Shown here: positions 5,787 through 6,175 of the stretch, piece after piece
Numbering within the stretch: the first letter of the stretch is position 1
Layout of the letters: each line of letters begins with the position of its first letter
NCBI GenBank assembly: GCA_903932545.1
Contig: CAIZGT010000480.1
Coordinates: 1 to 6,175 of the forward strand
Source: an uncultured Rhodospirillales bacterium
GTDB taxonomy: Bacteria; Pseudomonadota; Alphaproteobacteria; Acetobacterales; Acetobacteraceae
Length of the DNA: 6,175 bases
Direction of reading: 5' to 3'
Program-made: the position numbers and the translations under genes
The notes under the pieces: generated by a model
Told to the model about the DNA's origin: nothing
Database searches by the model: none
Seen by the model: only the letters and a program-made list of their open reading frames with translations

Positions 5787-6175
5787 ACCGACATGGTTGA
5801 TCCCCGCATTCCGACGGAATGTGGGGATCCCCACGCCTGCCGCGTCAAAACCGCCGTCATTGGCAAGACATTGGCCGTTCACGAAGCTGGCGTCACGCGA
5901 GCATAGGAAGCCCACCACATTGGCCATCTCCTCCGGCGTGCCGTAGCGGCCGAGCGGAATGGTGTCGTAATAATCGCCGCGCACCGCCACTGAATGCACC
6001 TGCTTGGCCATTTCGGTTTCCACCGGGCCAGGACACACTGCGTTCACGCGCACCCCAAAATTGCCGAATTCGACGGCGTATTGCTTGGTGAGGTGCATAA
6101 TCGCGGCCTTGCTGGTGCCATACGCCACGCGCAGCGTGCTGGCGCGCAGGCCTGAGATTGAGGCGATGTTGACGA
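5772..6175 (-). CDS. Short-chain dehydrogenase/reductase (SDR), C-terminal half; N-terminus beyond the window edge
   Basis: NAD(P)-dependent oxidoreductase of the classical SDR family, of which 133 complete residues are visible (the first full codon ends at 6171); classical members have about 250. In this fragment's numbering, Ser5 (in VNIASISG), Tyr18 and Lys22 (YGTSK) form the catalytic set, with the normal 13-residue Ser-to-Tyr spacing. RVNAVCPGPVETEM matches the conserved stretch after strand 6 that contacts the cofactor. PLGRYGTPEEMANVVGFLCS is the usual helix region before the last strand, and NGQCLANDGGF is the terminal motif. The nucleotide-binding TGxxxGxG half is outside the window, so cofactor preference cannot be read. 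About 18-20 residues follow the usual end (from about GVGIPTFRR), a longer tail than is common. Substrate is unknown; FabG-like reductase or sugar/alcohol dehydrogenase are both possible. Confidence 0.9.
   Translation of the reverse strand, partial: VNIASISGLRASTLRVAYGTSKAAIMHLTKQYAVEFGNFGVRVNAVCPGPVETEMAKQVHSVAVRGDYYDTIPLGRYGTPEEMANVVGFLCSRDASFVNGQCLANDGGFDAAGVGIPTFRRNAGINHVGDGAH
5799..5829 (+). repeat. Long near-perfect hairpin inside the 3' end of the SDR gene
   Basis: Arms 5799-5812 and 5816-5829 pair over 14 positions around the 3-base loop GAC. The only imperfection is position 5806 against 5822: a G-U pair in plus-strand RNA but an A-C mismatch in minus-strand RNA. On the minus strand it encodes part of the SDR C-terminal tail (about IPTFRRNAGI). 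It begins 47 bases after the stop of the small secreted-protein gene, so it could act as a second transcript-end structure for that gene. No T-run follows. Confidence 0.6.

Noticed and set aside
5759..5829. The two adjacent hairpins considered as a mobile repeat (REP or MITE-like) or CRISPR fragment
   Set aside because: The two stems differ in sequence, no target duplication flanks them, and one encodes in-frame SDR residues; no further copies occur in the window.

Overview
The window reads as chromosomal sequence from a moderately GC-rich proteobacterium, most likely an alphaproteobacterium. The clues are an ActP/YjcH pair, two proton-symporter MFS carriers and a classical SDR, with strong G/C third-position bias in the genes. 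An acetic-acid-bacterium-like or sphingomonad-like host is only a guess. I see no tRNA, rRNA, CRISPR array, insertion sequence or phage gene.

Layout. Positions 1-1908 (minus strand) hold a two-gene operon: a DUF485 membrane protein (YjcH family), then the acetate symporter ActP, with an ATGA start/stop overlap. ActP runs off the left edge and lacks only its C-terminal tail. Positions 1909-2310 are a divergent regulatory gap with several short inverted repeats. Positions 2311-3924 (plus) encode an MFS carrier of the metabolite:H+ symporter type, with an insert of about 100 residues between TM9 and TM10. Positions 3921-5270 (minus) encode a second MFS carrier, of the aromatic acid:H+ symporter type. 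The two carriers converge, and their stop codons interlock in the four bases CTAA. Positions 5271-5467 form a second divergent gap. Positions 5468-5752 (plus) encode a small basic secreted protein of unknown function. Positions 5772-6175 (minus) hold the C-terminal half of a short-chain dehydrogenase/reductase that runs off the right edge.

Functionally the window is dominated by uptake of small organic acids: acetate-type monocarboxylates (ActP), an unassigned carboxylate or other metabolite (MHS carrier) and probably an aromatic or related acid (AAHS carrier). No catabolic enzymes for these substrates lie in the window, so substrates are inferred from family only. The most unusual local structures are two hairpins just downstream of the small secreted-protein gene. 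One overlaps the stop codon of the convergent SDR gene and the other lies inside its coding sequence. Both pair better in the plus-strand RNA than in the minus-strand RNA. I found no clear evidence of a wholly new system; the oddities are regulatory or architectural.
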